A stretch of 31,185 nucleotides of DNA from an uncultured Alistipes sp. (GTDB lineage Bacteria; Bacteroidota; Bacteroidia; Bacteroidales; Rikenellaceae): contig CAAGGR010000014.1 of assembly GCA_900769445.1 (NCBI GenBank), positions 1 to 31,185 of the forward strand, in the 5' to 3' direction. A model generated the notes under the pieces. It was not told where the DNA came from. It searched no databases and saw only the letters and a program-made list of their open reading frames with translations. Shown here piece after piece: positions 1-5,690 of the stretch (the first letter of the stretch is position 1; each line of letters starts with the position of its first letter). Made by a program: the position numbers and the translations under genes.

Positions 1-344
1 AGTTAGATACATCCAGCGTTACGGAAATGAGTTATATGTTCCAAAACTGCTATTCTCTTGTTTCTATACCGCAGTTAGATACATCCAGCGTTACGAAAAT
101 GAGTTATATGTTCAGCGGCTGCCAAGCTCTTTCAACCTTAAAGCTACAAAACATAAAACTCGCAATCTCGCTGAATAGAGCAAACCTGCTCATTAAAGAG
201 TCACTGCTCTATATTATCAACAACGAGGCGGCAACGAGTGCAATAACAATCACTTTATCAGAATATGCCTACACTCGTTTGGCGGAGGATGCGGATGTAG
301 TTGCAGCATTAGCAAATCACCCTAACATATCAATAGCAATGTAA
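1..344 (+). CDS. BspA-like LRR fibre, C-terminal part (5' partial)
   Basis: The reading frame is open from base 3 and ends at 344. It begins inside DUF285/BspA-type repeats of 24 residues (LDTSSVTEMSYMFQNC type) and ends in a non-repeat C-terminal domain of about 70 residues rich in Leu, Ala and Ile. Families of this kind are surface-exposed leucine-rich repeat proteins; in a phage, at the end of the late operon, receptor binding is the natural guess. It is almost surely the 3' end of the gene that starts at 30677: the frames agree and the ends share 97 identical bases. Joined at that overlap the protein would be 245 residues, unless more repeat units were lost in assembly. Confidence 0.85.
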   Translation, partial: LDTSSVTEMSYMFQNCYSLVSIPQLDTSSVTKMSYMFSGCQALSTLKLQNIKLAISLNRANLLIKESLLYIINNEAATSAITITLSEYAYTRLAEDADVVAALANHPNISIAM

Positions 345-345
345 T

Positions 346-534
346 ATGAAAGAACTTAAAGCAAGAACGGGTTACTACCTAACCCAAGCCGCTGAAGTAG
401 GCGATAATAGGCAGTTTATTACAGCTATCAAGGGCGTGAATGTAGTCGAGGAAGATTGGCGAGAGGCGACCGAAGAGGAGAAAGCAGCCTATGAGATAGC
501 GCAAGAAAACAAAGAAACAAACATCAACCCCTAA
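346..534 (+). CDS. small acidic protein, unknown function
   Basis: A 62-residue protein starting one base after the fibre stop codon, so it is translationally linked to the fibre. It begins MKELKARTGYYLTQAAEVGD and is Glu/Ala-rich at the C terminus, with no membrane segment or known motif. Its place between a fibre gene and the holin suggests a virion-accessory or fibre-assembly protein, but nothing in the sequence proves this. Small proteins with a similar 'YYLTQA' start are common next to fibres in Bacteroidetes phages (recollection, not searched). Confidence 0.75.
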   Translation: MKELKARTGYYLTQAAEVGDNRQFITAIKGVNVVEEDWREATEEEKAAYEIAQENKETNINP

Positions 535-539
535 TCTGG

Positions 540-576
540 AGGCTGACCCTGCGGCGTTATGTTGTGGGGTTAGCCT
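540..576 (+). other. RNA hairpin before the holin gene
   Basis: AGGCTGACCC (540-549) pairs with GGGTTAGCCT (567-576): ten base pairs including one G-U, with a 17-nt loop. No long T-run follows, so it is not a classic terminator. It lies 9 nt before the holin start at 586 and could tune holin translation or stabilise the 3' end of the fibre message. Confidence 0.5.
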
Positions 577-585
577 ATTTATACT

Positions 586-1041
586 ATGGGCTCTCTCAAC
601 TTTCATTTGAACATTACACAGGATGTAATGCACGGCGTTACTATTATCTTCATCTGTTGCGTGGCTATCATCGTGGCGGTGCTGCTTGATCTTAACACAG
701 GCATTAACGCAGCCAAGAAAAACCACGAAAAGATAAAGAGCCGCATCCTGCGCCGTACCATTACAAAGATTATCGACTACCTACGTGTGCTGGTCTTCGG
801 TGTGATCATCGACGTGCTGGGGCTCGCCTTTCCCTGGTATAACATCCCCTACTGCGCTATCCTCGTAGCCGTGGGCGTGGTGCTTATCGAGGCAAAGAGC
901 GTGCTGGAGAACTACCAAAAGAGCAAGAGCGCAGCCAGCGAGTTGCCCGATATGCTAATGGATGTAATTAAGGCAGTCACCCGAGAGGATGCACAGCGCA
1001 TAATCGAATTAATCAAGGCGGAGAACAATAAAACGCAGTAA
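586..1041 (+). CDS. phage holin
   Basis: A 151-residue protein with three hydrophobic segments at about residues 17-35, 66-82 and 88-102, a basic loop between the first two, and a charged C-terminal tail that may form a helix (110-148). The size and topology fit the holin family found in Bacteroidetes phages, which opens the inner membrane to release the endolysin. It sits 2 bp upstream of the M15 endolysin, the usual holin-endolysin pairing, with the spanin-like gene next. The ATG is the first in frame after the 540-576 hairpin. The functional call rests on topology and context rather than on a catalytic motif. Confidence 0.8.
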   Translation: MGSLNFHLNITQDVMHGVTIIFICCVAIIVAVLLDLNTGINAAKKNHEKIKSRILRRTITKIIDYLRVLVFGVIIDVLGLAFPWYNIPYCAILVAVGVVLIEAKSVLENYQKSKSAASELPDMLMDVIKAVTREDAQRIIELIKAENNKTQ

Positions 1042-1043
1042 TT

Positions 1044-1445
1044 ATGGCACAGCACTTCACCCTCGCAGAGCTTACACGCTCGGACACCGCAGATCGTCTG
1101 CGCATAGCCAACACCCCAAACCACGACGAGGTGCGACGGCTTAACCACCTTATGGATAACTGCCTCGACCCGATACGCAATGCGTGGGGCAAGCCTATCG
1201 AAGTAAATAGCGGCTACCGTTGCCGACGACTTAATGAGGCGGTCAGGGGTGCGCCCACCTCCCAGCACCTCAAGGGCGAGGCGGCAGACATCACCACAGG
1301 CTCAAAGGAGGACAACAGGCGACTCTTTGAGCTTATCCAATCTCTCGGCGTGGACTTCGACCAGCTCATAGACGAAAGCGGCTACAAGTGGCTGCATATA
1401 TCGTGCAAGGCGCAGGGCAACCGCCATCAAATACTACACCTATGA
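1044..1445 (+). CDS. M15 family peptidase (endolysin)
   Basis: A 133-residue zinc D-Ala-D-Ala-type carboxypeptidase/endopeptidase of the M15_3 type, expected to cut peptidoglycan cross-links during lysis. The zinc ligands are visible as SQHLKGEAADI (His75, Asp82) and WLHIS (His118), and the catalytic acid is in QLIDES (Asp110 or Glu111). The length is normal for a single-domain phage M15 enzyme with no separate cell-wall binding domain. It has no signal peptide, so release depends on the holin immediately upstream. A strong hairpin and T-run follow directly after the stop codon. Confidence 0.93.
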   Translation: MAQHFTLAELTRSDTADRLRIANTPNHDEVRRLNHLMDNCLDPIRNAWGKPIEVNSGYRCRRLNEAVRGAPTSQHLKGEAADITTGSKEDNRRLFELIQSLGVDFDQLIDESGYKWLHISCKAQGNRHQILHL

Positions 1446-1451
1446 AAACAC

Positions 1452-1502
1452 ACCCCGCAGGCGTGGCGAAAGTCACTATATTGCGGGGTAATTTTATTTT
1501 TT
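1452..1502 (+). terminator. Rho-independent terminator in the lysis cassette
   Basis: ACCCCGCA (1452-1459) pairs perfectly with TGCGGGGT (1482-1489), followed by AATTTTATTTTTT. The 22-nt loop is long. It sits between the endolysin and spanin-like genes and ends 3 nt before the next ATG, so it more likely attenuates than stops transcription. Confidence 0.65.
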
Positions 1503-1505
1503 GAT

Positions 1506-2114
1506 ATGAAGTGGAAATTTTTACTTATCTTTGCGGTGGCAACTTTGGCAACCATAGGTTGGCAGGCGTGGCGCATCGACGCACTAAAGGCGGATAACGC
1601 TCGCAACCACAGCAATGCAACGGCTCTTTTATCCGAGGTGGAACACTACCGCACCAGCGACAGCCTTAACGCCGTAAAATCGGCGGTTTTGGCGCTTAAA
1701 CTCGCAGAGGTGGAACAATACCGCGCCGAGGATATAAAGACCATTGAAACGCTAAAAATAAAGCGAAAAGAGTTAGAGCAGATTACAGCGATCCAGACGC
1801 GCACGATTACCGAGTTGCGAGGCAGGGCGCGTGACTCCGTGATAATGCGCGAAAGCGTGGAGGTGGTCAAAGTGCAATGCGTGGATGTCACCGATGCGTG
1901 GATAGACTTGCACGGCTGCATAGACCCCGATGGCGATTTCAATGGTACGCTCGAGGTGCGCGATAGTCTGCTGGTGGTGGAAACCATAAAGCGCAGGCGT
2001 TTCCTCGGTTTCCTATGGCGAACAAAGGCTATAAAGAGCCACAAGGTGGATGTGGTGAGCAAGAACCCACACACCGAGATTGTGGGCGTGGAGAGCATCC
2101 AAATAGAGCGATAA
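1506..2114 (+). CDS. spanin-like membrane-anchored coiled-coil protein
   Basis: A 202-residue protein with an N-terminal membrane anchor (about residues 4-20) followed by a long heptad-rich helix (about 21-115, many Leu/Ala/Glu/Lys) and a more compact C-terminal region with two Cys (VKVQCVDV and LHGC). This is the architecture of an inner-membrane spanin or Rz-like protein, which joins the inner to the outer membrane in the final lysis step. Position as third gene after holin and endolysin supports this. No lipobox-bearing outer-membrane partner was seen nearby. It could instead be a structural membrane protein. Confidence 0.7.
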   Translation: MKWKFLLIFAVATLATIGWQAWRIDALKADNARNHSNATALLSEVEHYRTSDSLNAVKSAVLALKLAEVEQYRAEDIKTIETLKIKRKELEQITAIQTRTITELRGRARDSVIMRESVEVVKVQCVDVTDAWIDLHGCIDPDGDFNGTLEVRDSLLVVETIKRRRFLGFLWRTKAIKSHKVDVVSKNPHTEIVGVESIQIER

Positions 2115-2256
2115 ATAACACATTTTACGCCAATTTGTTGCTATTTTCACCCCGAAAGTTGCTAACAGACTGATAATGAATGGGGAAAATAAAGTTAATA
2201 ACTTTACACCCAATAATTACACATTTGCCCAAACCTACATAAACCAACCCATACAG
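2115..2256. other. gene-free DNA between lysis and integrase
   Basis: No credible reading frame. It contains one copy of the octamer TTTGTTGC (2134-2141) and a perfect 7-bp inverted repeat TAAAGTT-AAT-AACTTTA (2190-2206). Beside an integrase gene, such DNA often forms part of attP; no core sequence can be recognised from this window alone. Confidence 0.5.
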
Positions 2257-2282
2257 ACCGCAAGCAAATTGCGGTTTTTTTT
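2257..2282 (+). terminator. late operon terminator
   Basis: ACCGCAA (2257-2263), loop GCAAA, TTGCGGT (2269-2275), then a run of eight T (2275-2282). It is the end of the rightward late/lysis transcript and separates it from the integrase promoter. Confidence 0.88.
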
Positions 2283-2291
2283 ATATCCGTG

Positions 2292-2326
2292 TTTGTTGCT
2301 TTAGGCAAATATTTGTAGTATATTTG
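2292..2326 (+). promoter_or_regulatory. probable integrase promoter
   Basis: A perfect Bacteroidota -7 element TATATTTG (2319-2326) lies 36 nt before the integrase ATG. The nearest TTTG (2292-2295) is 23 nt upstream instead of the usual 19-21, so the -33 assignment is uncertain. The -7 overlaps one arm of an 11-bp inverted repeat (2320-2353), which suggests control by a bound protein. Confidence 0.5.
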
Positions 2327-2353
2327 TTGCGATTTTTCAATAGCAACAAATAT
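2320..2353 (+). repeat. 11-bp inverted repeat in the integrase leader
   Basis: ATATTTGTTGC (2320-2330) and GCAACAAATAT (2343-2353) are perfect inverse complements separated by 12 nt. The left arm covers the -7 element and the right arm ends 8 nt before the integrase start. It can act as an operator in DNA, or in RNA as a hairpin next to the start codon. Its core TTTGTTGC also occurs at 2134-2141 and 2292-2299. Confidence 0.7.
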
Positions 2354-2361
2354 AGCACGAA

Positions 2362-3459
2362 ATGAGCACGAAGGAGAGTGTAAAGTTGCGCCGAAGGTTA
2401 ATGCCATCGGGCAACACTTCGCTATATCTCGACATATACCGCCGAGGTGTGCGAAAGTTGGAATATCTCAAATTGTATCTTATCCCCGAAAAGAACAGGG
2501 CAGATAAGGAGAAGAACAAGCAAACGCTACAACTTGCCGAGGCGATACGCTCAAAGCGACACATTGACCTCATAAATGGCGAGTTTGGTTTTTCATCGCC
2601 AAGTGATGGAGATCTTCTTTTCTTTCCCTATGCGGAGGCACTATGTAGGCAGAAGGACGCCGCCCCGATGCGTTCCACGCTTTACCACTTACGCCAATAT
2701 GAGAAACGGGATTTTTTGACCTTCAACGACATTACGCCTATGTGGTTGGAGGGGTTTCTTGCGTACCTCGATAAGGCGCACAAGTATAACGACGAGGAGG
2801 CGAAGTTAAATGCGAACTCAAAGCGTTTATATTTCACCAATCTAAAGACCATATTGCACCACGCGCAGAGTAAGGGCGTAATGCGTCACGATCCGCTCAA
2901 GAGTGTGGAGAATTATAAAGCCGAGGAAACGACGCGCGAATACTTAACTATCGAGGAGGTGCGGAAGTTGGTGCAGACCGACTGCGAGAGCGAAGCAATA
3001 CGCAGGGCGTTCCTCTTTGCGTGTCTTACGGGTCTGCGCCGTAGTGATGTAGTAAAATTGCGGTGGGGCGACATTCAGCAGCAGGGCGAGTTCCTGCGAA
3101 TAGTGTTCCGCCAGCAAAAGACAAAGGGGCTGGAATATCTCGACATAACGCCACAGGCGCAGGAGGTGCTGGGAGAGCGCAGGGATGCGGACAGCCTGGT
3201 ATTCGGGGATATCCTCACAAAGCAACACACGAATAATGTGCTACGCCGTTGGGTGCTTCGCGCGGGCATAGATAAGAAAATAACCTTCCATTGTGCCCGT
3301 CATACTTTTGCCATTATGATGCTCGACATCGGCACCGATATATATACGGTGAGCAAGTTGCTGGGGCATCGCGAACTCCGCACCACGCAGATATATGCGA
3401 AGGTGCTGGATAAGAACAAGCAGAAGGCGGTAGCCAATATCCCGCAGTTTTTTAGTTAG
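2362..3459 (+). CDS. int: tyrosine recombinase / phage integrase
   Basis: A 365-residue site-specific recombinase that would catalyse integration and excision between attP and attB. It has an N-terminal arm-binding region (about 1-90), a SAM-like core-binding domain (about 95-190) and a C-terminal catalytic domain. The catalytic residues are visible: Arg226 (TGLRRSDV), Lys253 (QQKTKG), His310 and Arg313 (HCARHTFA), His336 (LLGHREL) and the nucleophile Tyr345 (TTQIYAKV). The length is normal for the Bacteroidetes phage/ICE family. The ATG at 2362 follows the leader motif TAGCACG shared with early genes. The last codons overlap an imperfect tandem repeat that continues downstream. Confidence 0.96.
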   Translation: MSTKESVKLRRRLMPSGNTSLYLDIYRRGVRKLEYLKLYLIPEKNRADKEKNKQTLQLAEAIRSKRHIDLINGEFGFSSPSDGDLLFFPYAEALCRQKDAAPMRSTLYHLRQYEKRDFLTFNDITPMWLEGFLAYLDKAHKYNDEEAKLNANSKRLYFTNLKTILHHAQSKGVMRHDPLKSVENYKAEETTREYLTIEEVRKLVQTDCESEAIRRAFLFACLTGLRRSDVVKLRWGDIQQQGEFLRIVFRQQKTKGLEYLDITPQAQEVLGERRDADSLVFGDILTKQHTNNVLRRWVLRAGIDKKITFHCARHTFAIMMLDIGTDIYTVSKLLGHRELRTTQIYAKVLDKNKQKAVANIPQFFS

Positions 3460-3496
3460 CTTTTGTGATAGTTTTTTTAGTTAGTTTTTGCGATAG
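3446..3496 (+). repeat. imperfect tandem repeat at the integrase 3' end
   Basis: Two copies of about 26 bp, 3446-3471 and 3470-3496, share the pattern AGTTTTTTAGTTAG-YTTTTG-YGATAG with only a few differences. The first copy contains the integrase stop codon. Next to int these may be arm-type binding sites or part of attP; they could also be a simple duplication. Confidence 0.6.
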
Positions 3497-3571
3497 TGAA
3501 AATAAAATCGCCCTAATATTTAGGTAGTTATGGCAGGGCGTGATTTTCTATGCAAATAAAACCTCTATAAT

Positions 3572-3602
3572 TTTGTAGGGTGGAAAATATTTCCTACCTT
3601 TG
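3572..3602 (+). promoter_or_regulatory. consensus Bacteroidota promoter (intergenic)
   Basis: TTTG (3572-3575), 19 nt, TACCTTTG (3595-3602): a perfect match to the Bacteroidota sigma-ABfr consensus. Transcription would begin near 3607-3610. There is no reading frame of any size before the terminator at 3645-3676, so the product should be a short RNA. Confidence 0.75.
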
Positions 3603-3603
3603 T

Positions 3604-3677
3604 CGATGTAGAGAAGCAAAAAACTCTCTCACATCGTGCTATCGGCGACACTCATAGGCGGGGTGTCGCTTTTTTTA
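3604..3677 (+). ncRNA. candidate small RNA of about 70 nt beside the integrase
   Basis: Downstream of a consensus promoter, CGATGTAGAGA (3604-3614) can pair with TCTCTCACATCG (3625-3636) with one bulge, leaving an A-rich loop. A second hairpin follows, GCGACAC (3645-3651) with GTGTCGC (3663-3669), ending in seven T (3670-3676), an intrinsic terminator. Promoter, two hairpins and terminator with no open frame describe a small RNA gene. Its predicted start falls within or just after the first bases of hairpin 1, so that stem may be slightly shorter in the RNA. Function is unknown; an antisense or lysogeny-related role is only a guess. Confidence 0.6.
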
Positions 3678-3690
3678 TAAGGGCGTAAAA

Positions 3691-3719
3691 AAGGGCGGAA
3701 TAACCGCCCTTTCTTTAGT
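3691..3719. terminator. bidirectional terminator between int and lysogeny operon
   Basis: AAGGGCGG (3691-3698), loop AATAA, CCGCCCTT (3704-3711). T-rich sequence follows on the plus strand, and the A-run before the stem (3687-3692) gives a T-run on the minus strand. It should stop leftward transcripts of the repressor operon and any read-through of the small RNA. Confidence 0.8.
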
Positions 3720-3752
3720 TTAGTTATAAGTAAACACACGCCCAAAATGTTG

Positions 3753-3813
3753 CAAATACGAACTATCTCCGTAGGGAAAACACAAATAGCTGCTGAAGAA
3801 AATATCGTATTTG
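3753..3813. repeat. 9-bp inverted repeat, 43-nt spacing
   Basis: CAAATACGA (3753-3761) and TCGTATTTG (3805-3813) are perfect inverse complements. The spacing is too wide for a simple hairpin operator but fits paired protein-binding sites, for example integrase or excisionase arms. No gene is seen in 3720-3885. Confidence 0.5.
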
Positions 3814-3853
3814 GCAAATTTCTTATGTGATGGCTATGTGATTGATGCAACGA

Positions 3854-3886
3854 GGTTGTCTAATGGTTGCCCAATGGTTGTCTAAT
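3854..3886. repeat. 22-bp-period direct repeat
   Basis: GGTTGTCTAAT occurs at 3854-3864 and 3876-3886, with AATGGTTG repeated between them. The second copy touches the stop codon of the minus-strand HTH gene. The 22-bp phase is two helical turns, which suggests protein binding. Confidence 0.5.
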
Positions 3887-4143
3887 TAGTTCACCGTGCC
3901 CTGCGTGGGTCGGCTCTGCATCCTGCCCTCGCCAGTGAGTAGCCATCGAGCGTTAAGCGTGGGGATGCGCTCCACAAGGCGCAGAACAGGACTAATGCCC
4001 CACCCCTCACCTCGTAGGAGCTTCGACAGGTAGGGGCGTGACCACCCAACCATCTCGGCAAACTCGGTGCGGTTGCCCTCCGTAAAATATACTATTATAA
4101 TTTTCAGCCGTTCCTGCATCGTTAGTGGTTTACTATTTTGCAC
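3886..4143 (-). CDS. small helix-turn-helix regulator
   Basis: An 85-residue, DNA-binding-domain-only protein. Residues about 9-45 form a helix-turn-helix (TEFAEMVGWSRPYLSKLL), and residues 67-73 carry WLLTGEG, the same motif that closes the HTH domain of the repressor encoded at 4548-5498. It has no oligomerisation or S24 domain. It is the last gene of the leftward lysogeny operon, 1 bp from the exported-protein gene. It could be a second repressor, a Cro-like antagonist or a competitor for the same operators; the shared motif shows only that the two HTH domains belong to related families. Confidence 0.8.
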   Translation of the reverse strand: MQNSKPLTMQERLKIIIVYFTEGNRTEFAEMVGWSRPYLSKLLRGEGWGISPVLRLVERIPTLNARWLLTGEGRMQSRPTQGTVN

Positions 4144-4144
4144 A

Positions 4145-4516
4145 TTAGTTCTTCGGTTCTTTTACTATCTCTATTTCCTTAAACCGCAACGCCATATCAA
4201 CCTGAGCGCAGAAGTATTTAGTAAAAAGATACATCGTGCCGTCTTCCTCTTTGAAAAAGAGCACCTCCTGCACCTTGCCACTCATACGAATAGGCGCAGC
4301 AATAATCGGCTCGTTAAAGTTGTTGAGAGCCGATACAAAGGCAAACTCTTTGCCCTCCATAGGTAAAAGCAATTTAATCTTTGTGCCTACGCTTATAACA
4401 CCCTGCTCGGTACGATAAGGCTCTTTAATCTTCTTGCGCAGAGAAACACTACGACCCTGAGCAAAGCACGCCGAAGCGATTACGCAAAACAAACATACAA
4501 GAAATAATTTTTTCAT
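4145..4516 (-). CDS. exported protein in the lysogeny operon
   Basis: A 123-residue protein with a clear N-terminal signal peptide (MKKLFLVCLFCVIASACFAQ, likely cleavage after CFA or in the ASAC region). The mature part is about 100 residues, mostly predicted beta, with no recognised domain. Its lipobox is imperfect, so a periplasmic or secreted form is slightly more likely than a lipoprotein. Lying between two lysogeny regulators, it should be expressed in the lysogen. Such genes often provide superinfection exclusion or lysogenic conversion; this is inferred from position only. Confidence 0.8.
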   Translation of the reverse strand: MKKLFLVCLFCVIASACFAQGRSVSLRKKIKEPYRTEQGVISVGTKIKLLLPMEGKEFAFVSALNNFNEPIIAAPIRMSGKVQEVLFFKEEDGTMYLFTKYFCAQVDMALRFKEIEIVKEPKN

Positions 4517-4547
4517 AATACCTAAATCTTTAAGTGTTAAACGATCT

Positions 4548-5498
4548 TTACTGCTTCTTCTCTATCACCGCCACCAGCCTATCAACGATTTTCAGCGCGT
4601 CGCCGTTCTGCTTAATCAAATCGCCGTTACACTTAATAAGCTCGTCAGTCTGGGCGTCTTTCTTACGGCGCAACGCTTCGATTTCGTTGTATTGGTTGGC
4701 TATATTCTTGCGATATAAGCCCTCAATGGATGCGACATTAATAACATCGTCAAAGGTAGTTATAACATCGCCAAATTGGGGATTTTGGGCTATCAGGCGC
4801 AACTCATTACCCTTTATCTTCGCCATTCGTATCATCGTCGCACGCTTGCGTAGTTTGAAATAATATGTACCGCCGTCGGTGATGCGGGTCTTATCTTTTA
4901 TAAGTTTGATAAATACAACATCGTTGGGGGCAAAGGTTGGCAACATTGATGTTTTGCGCACGATCTCCGCACCGTCCACGTCGGCAGTCATATCCGAGGG
5001 GATGAAGTGCTCCAGCTCGTTATCCTCCTCCAGATACTCACTAATATCGTATTTATCGCACGCTGCAACCTCGGCAGATATGATGGGCACGGCTTCGTCT
5101 TTCTTTATCTCGGTGCGTAGCTCCTCTATAACCTCCACAGGATAGTTGGAGAGGTCAAGGACTTCGGCATCGGTTATGACGTTCACGCCGTCACGCATTG
5201 CCTCGGTTGGTGTCGCCTGGCTCACCATTTCATCTGCTGGGTATGGCGACATCGTTGCAGCTGGCACTTTCAACATTGCACCCTCACCAGTTAAAAGCCA
5301 GTTTTTATCAAATACTGGAAAGGCTTGGGCAATCTTACCCATAAGCGAGTCGGACAAATATTTTTCGTTTCCATTCATTGCAGAAGATAAATTTGTCCTA
5401 TTATACGAGATAGCATCGGCAAAATCTGCACGAGTTGTAATAACGCCCTTAAATACCAGATAATCAAAGGCTTTCTTTATTATTTCTACTCTTGTCAT
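4548..5498 (-). CDS. CI-like repressor with S24/LexA-type domain
   Basis: A 316-residue repressor: N-terminal HTH (about 6-75, ending in WLLTGEG at 67-73), linker, S24-like domain (about 136-262), and a C-terminal heptad-rich helix (about 266-314) that probably adds oligomerisation. It should maintain lysogeny by binding the repeats at 5530-5587. In the S24 part the nucleophile is present (Ser184 in KTSMLPTF), but the usual catalytic Lys position appears to be Arg224 (ATMIRMAKIKG), and the usual Ala-Gly cleavage site seems replaced by AAC (residues 145-147). By my alignment by eye it may not self-cleave. It is divergent from the early operon, first gene of the leftward operon. Confidence 0.92.
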   Translation of the reverse strand: MTRVEIIKKAFDYLVFKGVITTRADFADAISYNRTNLSSAMNGNEKYLSDSLMGKIAQAFPVFDKNWLLTGEGAMLKVPAATMSPYPADEMVSQATPTEAMRDGVNVITDAEVLDLSNYPVEVIEELRTEIKKDEAVPIISAEVAACDKYDISEYLEEDNELEHFIPSDMTADVDGAEIVRKTSMLPTFAPNDVVFIKLIKDKTRITDGGTYYFKLRKRATMIRMAKIKGNELRLIAQNPQFGDVITTFDDVINVASIEGLYRKNIANQYNEIEALRRKKDAQTDELIKCNGDLIKQNGDALKIVDRLVAVIEKKQ

Positions 5499-5520
5499 AA
5501 TTCACATTATTAAAAGGTAA

Positions 5521-5546
5521 CAAATTATTTTTGTATTTTTTACAAA
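5521..5546 (-). promoter_or_regulatory. possible repressor promoter (weak)
   Basis: On the minus strand, TAATTTG (5527-5521) resembles a -7 element but lacks one base of the TAnnTTTG spacing. The TTTG at 5546-5543 is about 14-16 nt upstream, shorter than the norm. The 17-bp dyad 5530-5546 sits between the two boxes, which would allow autoregulation. Confidence 0.35.
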
Positions 5547-5587
5547 CTTTTTACGCAAAATGTTTGTATTTACGAATTATGTTTGTA
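5530..5587. promoter_or_regulatory. operator cluster for the phage repressor
   Basis: A perfect dyad TTTGTA-N5-TACAAA spans 5530-5546. GTTTGTA then recurs at 5562-5568 and 5581-5587, each inside a 10-bp direct repeat ATGTTTGTAT (5560-5569 and 5579-5588, 19-bp period). The inverse TACAAAC is at 5541-5547. The two direct copies cover the -33 and -7 boxes of the early promoter, so protein bound there would block it. Confidence 0.65.
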
Positions 5588-5593
5588 TATTTG
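5563..5593 (+). promoter_or_regulatory. main rightward early promoter
   Basis: TTTG (5563-5566), exactly 19 nt, TATATTTG (5586-5593): a perfect Bacteroidota promoter. It drives the early operon beginning at 5691, with an A-rich leader of about 90 nt. Both boxes overlap repressor half-sites. Confidence 0.85.
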
Positions 5594-5690
5594 CAATGTG
5601 AAACAAAACCGAACATAAAACCGAACAAGCACAAAAGTAGGTAAAACGAAAGAGAAAACCAAAAAGTTAAACCAAAAAAATAGCACGGAT

